Part shown: in pieces, positions 59,540 through 64,000 of the stretch
Layout of the letters: each line of letters opens with the position of its first letter
Position numbering within the stretch: the stretch's first letter is position 1
Origin: Linnemannia elongata
Taxonomy: Eukaryota > Mortierellomycota > Mortierellomycetes > Mortierellales > Mortierellaceae
Length of the DNA stretch: 64,000 nucleotides
Assembly (NCBI GenBank): GCA_036320915.1
Contig: JAXBDG010000004.1
Coordinates: forward strand, 62,001 to 126,000
Direction of reading: 5' to 3'
Translations under genes and position numbers: made by a program
Notes under the pieces: model-generated
The model's database searches: none
Seen by the model: only the letters and a program-made list of their open reading frames with translations
What the model was told of the DNA's origin: nothing

Positions 59540-61471
59540 ATGACAGAAGGAAAACCAACAGTCATGATTATCGGAGCCGGTCTCGGAGGACTGACAATGG
59601 CTATTCTCTTGGAACGAGCAGGTGTCGACTATCATGTGTACGAAAAGTACAAAGAGCCCCGCCCCCTCGGAAGTGCCACGGGAATCAACCCCAACATCCT
59701 TCCCCTCTTTGAACAGCTAGGTCTCTTGGAGAAACTTAAAGCGGTCGCCAAGGAGGTTGCAAGTGTCAATGTTTATACTGCGGATATGGAGCAGTTGGGG
59801 TCTATTGACGTTCGTGATCATGCACAACTGTACGTTTTTCTTAGTTGTTTTTGATTATTGTGTAAATAGGGATGAAGAACAAACAATTCTGACAACTCTT
59901 TATTCTCAATGCTTGCATACATTCCTCTTGTTTCTCAAATAGGTCAGGATATTTGTCGCTGATCATGTCTCGCCGAGACCTGCATGCTTTCCTGCTCTCT
60001 GAAGTCCCCCAGGAGAAAATGACCCTCGGTACCAAGGTCCTCTCGATCCAACAGAACCAGTACGGCGTAATGATCAGGACCAACGACGGCAAACACCACC
60101 ACGCCGACATCCTTATCGGATCCGACGGTGCTTACAGTGCCGTTCGTCAGTCTCTTTTCAAGCAGATGAGCGCTCAGGGAATCTTGCCAAAGTCGGATGG
60201 CGAGGCACTCAAGGTCTGCCATATGGGTATCTTGGGCACGACTGAGCGTTTGGATCCTGAAAAGTTTCCTCGTGCCCATGAGACGTATGGTCATAGTGGT
60301 GTTGTCATTGGCGACAAAACTCGACATACTGTAAGTTTTGTGCAAACAATGAGCATGGGAGTAGGGCGACAGAAGGGCATGCCAGAAAGAAAAGAAAGAA
60401 GGAAGGGAAAGAAGGGACAAGAAGGAAGGGAAAGAAGGGAAAACCAAACAGGCAGAGCAAGGTTTCGTACCATGCCAAGAGAAAAAGCGAAGGGAAATGG
60501 TAAAGAAGGGAAAAACAAACAAACACAGATGGGAACATCCTACGCCTACAGAAAGGTGCTCTCAGAAATGCTTAATTTTATTTTTCTTTTCTTCTTCGAT
60601 TTTCTGTGTCCATCATATGCTACAACAATCGAACAACAAACCACTAGTGGCGGTACTTTTCTGTCCCCGGCGGCAGAGTCTGCTGGAGAATCGATGTCCA
60701 GTTAAAATCAACCTCGCACGACGAGAGCGATGCCTTTCGTCTCTCCGAATGGGATGCCGACTCATTCAAGTTGGATGCAGATGATTGGAGAGAGTTCAAG
60801 ACCGATCTTGGCGGGACTATGGGCGATCTGATCGATGCCACACCCAAGGAATGTATCTCCAAGGTCATGCTCGAAGAGAAACTATTCGAGACATGGTACC
60901 ATAACCGTACGGTGCTGATCGGTGACAGTTGCCACAAGATGTTGCCAAATGCCGGTCGAGGAGCACTCAATGCAATGATGGATGCTGTTGTGTTGGCGAA
61001 CACGATCTATGAGATCACTTCTGCTACTCCCGAGAATATTACCGCAGCGTTGAAGGAGTACTATGAAATCCGTTATCCACATGCCAAATTGGAGCTGCAA
61101 GGCAGTCAGCGCATGGCCAAGGTTCTTGCCGGCCAGGTATACCTCTTTCTCTCATCTTTTTGATCGTTTTATGTGCATGTTTGTCTACAACTGAACGTGT
61201 GGTTGCTAACTGGGAGCAACTTCTTTTTTTTGGTGAATAGACGTGGTTGGACAGCTTGACACGTTCGATTGTGCTGGGATACCTCCCCAAGTCGATCCAA
61301 CAAAAGAACACCGAAAACGGATTGCGCTACCGCCCTCAGCTAACTTTCTTGCCCCAGGTTGAGGCAAGGGGAACTGTCCCTCCACTCCCTCAAATGGTCT
61401 CCAAGCGTTTCTTGGCTGAGCAGCAACAACAACAGGAACAGGAACAAGCGCTCCAAGCATCTGCTGTGTAG
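59540..61471 (+). CDS. FAD-dependent monooxygenase (PHBH fold), paralogue of the gene at 47842-50234
   Basis: Flavoprotein hydroxylase of the FAD_binding_3 type; substrate unknown. Exons 59540-59829, 59943-60330, 60648-61136, 61241-61471 (465 residues). Motifs: GAGLGGLTMAILLERAG (residues 12-28), SRRDLHAFLL, ADILIGSDGAYSAVR (DG motif), VLIGDSCHKMLPNAGRGA (GD motif, in one piece here), NAMMDAVVLANTIYE, and a Gln-rich C-terminus (EQQQQQEQEQ). The second exon is 388 nt in both paralogues and the intron before TWLD is at the same place, so they come from one duplication. This copy keeps the usual P-x-x-G-x-G loop and no microexons. Its third intron (60331-60647) is 317 nt and full of GGGAAAGAA repeats. 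No membrane or signal segment; cytosolic enzyme expected. Confidence 0.9.
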
Positions 61472-61913
61472 ATTGTCAGAAGTATACTTCCTCACACATC
61501 TGTGAATAATAATAAAAGTATGGCATGTCAGCCCTTCAAGACCCTTTTCTTTGGGCATTGATAATCCAAGGCTTGTATCTCTCGATGCATTTCTAACACT
61601 GAAGAGTGATGAAAAAGATCCACAGACGACCACCCCATCGAAGAAAATCACCTTCGATCCACACTTTGTTTGCATGTGCAGAGTGGCCGTGATGTACAAC
61701 TCCCTCATCTCCATCGTTCTTCTTCTCTTTATCTCTTCTCTTTTGACCACTTTCCTATGCCCCTCTCTTTCACATTTACTCTTACCTCATTTACTTGTTT
61801 GCACTTGCGCTATCTATTTACTTGCACCGCGGCACGGCTACCAGCATATCCATCGATCCCACCTGTCTTCTTTTCTCTTCCCCAATTCTACTGCACTCCG
61901 CCATACGACAGTG
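61472..61913. other. Short intergenic region
   Basis: Poly(A) signal for the monooxygenase (AATAATAAAAG, about 61505-61515), then a CT-rich leader (61690-61900) of the next gene. No gene. Confidence 0.4.
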
Positions 61914-62968
61914 ATGCTACTAGACGTCGTTCAATCCAACTGGCTCCAAAACAGGGTGCGTCCGTTATCTCCTATGTTAGTTTTACACTACCTTTCTACC
62001 CTCTGCTCAACACGACATACTACCAACTAACAACTCTTTTTTCCTCGCCTTTCAAAACAATCAGCTACTTGTTACGCCTTTCATGATCGAGAAAACTTTT
62101 CGACCATTCACAAGTACAAGCCATGCTGGAGGTATTCGCCATTCGCTTTTCTTTGTCCTCTCTATCTCGGCTCTTTGTTGAAATATCAAGGCGTCTGAGC
62201 TACCGCAGCAACAACCAAACGCCTTATTTCACATCCTTAACTCTCCTTAACCAACGACATGCATTATTTGACCTCGAACTAGCGGTGTGGGTGGCCATGA
62301 GGGTGGGAAGAATGTGCAGTCGAGCATTCTCGGGCGTAGTTCTTGTGCAGGGTATGATGCTGCTTCAACTTTATTGGAACCCCTATACCTGGATTCGTAC
62401 CCCCGTAATCCCATTTGGGATCTGGACTACCAGTACCCTAGTCCACTTTGGGCAGTTGGTGAGTCGAGTCGTCTTCTCAACTCGTGGCTGTATCTCAGCA
62501 ATCGCAGCAGGAGGTGGTGGACTGTCAATCCCGCAGGTATCCAAGAAACGCCTACTCTTCGAAATCGTCTGGTTAGGTCTAGGAACCTGTATTAGCTACC
62601 TCCTCGCCGGTGGCTGGGCCGAACGCCAACAGCTTCACCAAACCACTGCAATCCTAGAACTCATGCTCATACGAGTCCAAGACCTGAAGGAACGGACCCG
62701 GCGGCAATTGGAGGTTGGGTATGAGCCGAGTATTGGGATTGAGGCATTGGACTGGTGTCGAAGGGAGGTGAGGGTTTATATCCGGGGCACGCTTGAGTAT
62801 TTCCCGGAGGTTGTTGAGGTGGGCGAGGCGATTTATTTAGAGTTGACGGAGGCTATGGGGCTGATTAAGATGGCCTGGGAGGCTGATGGTCGTCGTCGGA
62901 TGAGGGATGAAGAGGATGACGAAGGGCAGGACGTTGATGGTCAGGTTGCGATCCTTCCAGTAGTATAG
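61914..62968 (+). CDS. Predicted multi-pass membrane protein of unknown function
   Basis: Not recognised. Model with exons 61914-61955, 62065-62131, 62283-62968 (264 residues); both joins are in phase (NR|LL and SHAG|AVW). An alternative is a single frame from the ATG at 62123 (281 residues), whose front end looks like intron. Features: short N-terminus MLLDVVQSNWLQNRLLVTP; hydrophobic segments AFSGVVLVQGMMLLQLYW (about residues 50-67), VIPFGIWTTSTLVHFGQLV (about 75-93) and LLFEIVWLGLGTCISYLLAG (about 125-145); then a soluble helical part (HQTTAILELMLIRVQDLKER) and an acidic C-terminus (MRDEEDDEGQDVDG). The Trp/Tyr-rich loop between the first two segments (YWNPYTWIRTP) is notable. Location and partner unknown. 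The frame of the last exon is convincing; the first two exons are inference. Confidence 0.55.
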
Positions 62969-64000
62969 ACACGGCCTTATATGTTTAGTAGATCACGCGT
63001 TCATAGCATGTCCAACTGAACGGTGCTGCTGCGTTTGGCAGGATGAAATTCTATGAGCATGAGCAAGAGCATCATGCCAACTATTTTTTCTTTCTTCTTC
63101 CGCCGCTTTGGTTCCACAACGGCTGAAACAATGTGTTTGTGCCTAAATTCGAATTCCACTTCGTCTCTTTCTGTTGTTTCTTCTATTGCTTTGAACGAGA
63201 ACCGTCATTCATAACTCGTTCTCTTTTTTTTTTTTCAACGCCTTCATCGTCAATAAACGCCGCGGCCATTCGCTCTCGTTTACCTGCATTTTTTGTGCCT
63301 GTCCACATTGTGTCTGTGTGAACTCATTCTTCTTTTTATCTACTAAAAGGAACGACGACCTGGAAAAAAAAATGGGCGCAAAGCAAATAGGGAAGCGGCT
63401 GTTCAAACTTTGACCCGTGAAGGTTTATTTTTACGCAGCCGCGCATCCTGAACAAGGAAAACTATAAAAAAAGGTGGTAAAACGATGAGCACAACAGCGG
63501 CGACATGATCGGGAAGGGAGACTCGTCTGCAAAGAAGGGCGTAGATGTGCTATTTCTTACCTTCATATATTGCAATTCGTGCACATGGCATGGTATGGCC
63601 TGGCCCTGATCTGTTATGGTTTATTATGAAGAGGTGGCGCATGGTACATATGTGTGCACCCTGGCTTTTAATCAGGGACCCTCGAGACCTTCACGCCTCC
63701 TTTGTCACAAGGTGTTCCTTTATTGCCATTTGTGTTGTTTACCGGGTGCGGCGTTGTTATTATTATTTCGCTGTTGCCATTTTGCCATTTTGCTTGGTTT
63801 GTTATTTGCTTTTTGTGCAAGTGTCGACGTTTTGAGTTTCCCTTACCATTGGACGCGCTCTCAATGTTGAGATGGTTGGCAACAGGACAGCTGTAGAGCT
63901 ACAGCCTGACCCTGTATTTCGTTTTCGTCTTTAAAAAGGAATAATGGGCGTGAAGTAAAAGCAATGCAAAAGAAGGAGCGGTCTGTGCAAAAATCAAGGG
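62969..64000. other. Right edge without a recognised gene
   Basis: About 1 kb. Short Phe/Leu/Cys-rich plus-strand frames (63133-63321, 63545-63896) have no domains. Nothing supported. Confidence 0.4.

Noticed and set aside
47842..61471. Secondary-metabolite cluster around the monooxygenases
   Set aside because: No synthase, synthetase, terpene cyclase, transporter or pathway regulator; the genes between are conserved cellular genes.

Overview
The window comes from a filamentous fungus of an early-diverging lineage. Genes are intron-rich, with most introns about 95-190 bp and GT-AG. Leaders before many start codons are long and C/T-rich, and the proteins carry much Gln-, Ser/Thr- and Pro-rich low complexity. 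Conserved genes include a mitochondrial BipA/TypA GTPase, Byr4/Bfa1, ARPC2, RIO2, DPH1, a GT49 glycosyltransferase and a pair of FAD monooxygenases. This set plus leucine-rich F-box-like debris fits Mortierellomycotina (Mortierella and relatives) best. That placement is inference; no rRNA or other marker is present.

Layout. 1-9.3 kb: BipA GTPase (5' end outside the window), a SANT-domain nuclear protein, and a 1072-residue disordered orphan. 9.3-13.6 kb: RIO2 kinase and DPH1, head to head, both serving the translation machinery (40S maturation; diphthamide on eEF2). 13.6-18.8 kb: a decayed island with a broken leucine-rich-repeat gene, other coding scraps, a 26-nt poly-C tract and a diverged tandem duplication. 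18.8-24.4 kb: a very large Byr4/Bfa1-like protein. 25.7-31.5 kb: a double-hotdog acyl-CoA thioesterase convergent with a LARGE/B4GAT1-like glycosyltransferase. 32.1-39 kb: a coiled-coil orphan, a GATA/MTA-like zinc-finger protein and a Ser/Thr/Pro-rich orphan. 40.4-42.1 kb: a Crz1-like C2H2 factor preceded by about 5.8 kb without a recognisable gene. 47.8-61.5 kb: two paralogous FAD monooxygenases pointing outwards, with a Dabb protein, a TMEM70-family protein, ARPC2 and a secretory cyclophilin between them. 61.9-63 kb: a membrane-protein orphan. The last kilobase holds nothing recognisable.

Exon-intron models were made by hand by joining reading frames across splice sites; every model listed is divisible by three. 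Two introns need a GC-AG pair, one gene carries consecutive 11- and 16-nt microexons, and one thioesterase intron is about 1.2 kb. Orientation mostly alternates, giving divergent pairs with shared promoters and convergent pairs with 175-285 bp between stop codons. I found no tRNA, rRNA, CRISPR array, intact transposon or secondary-metabolite cluster, and no strong evidence for a wholly new system. The most unusual items are splicing architecture and domain variants.
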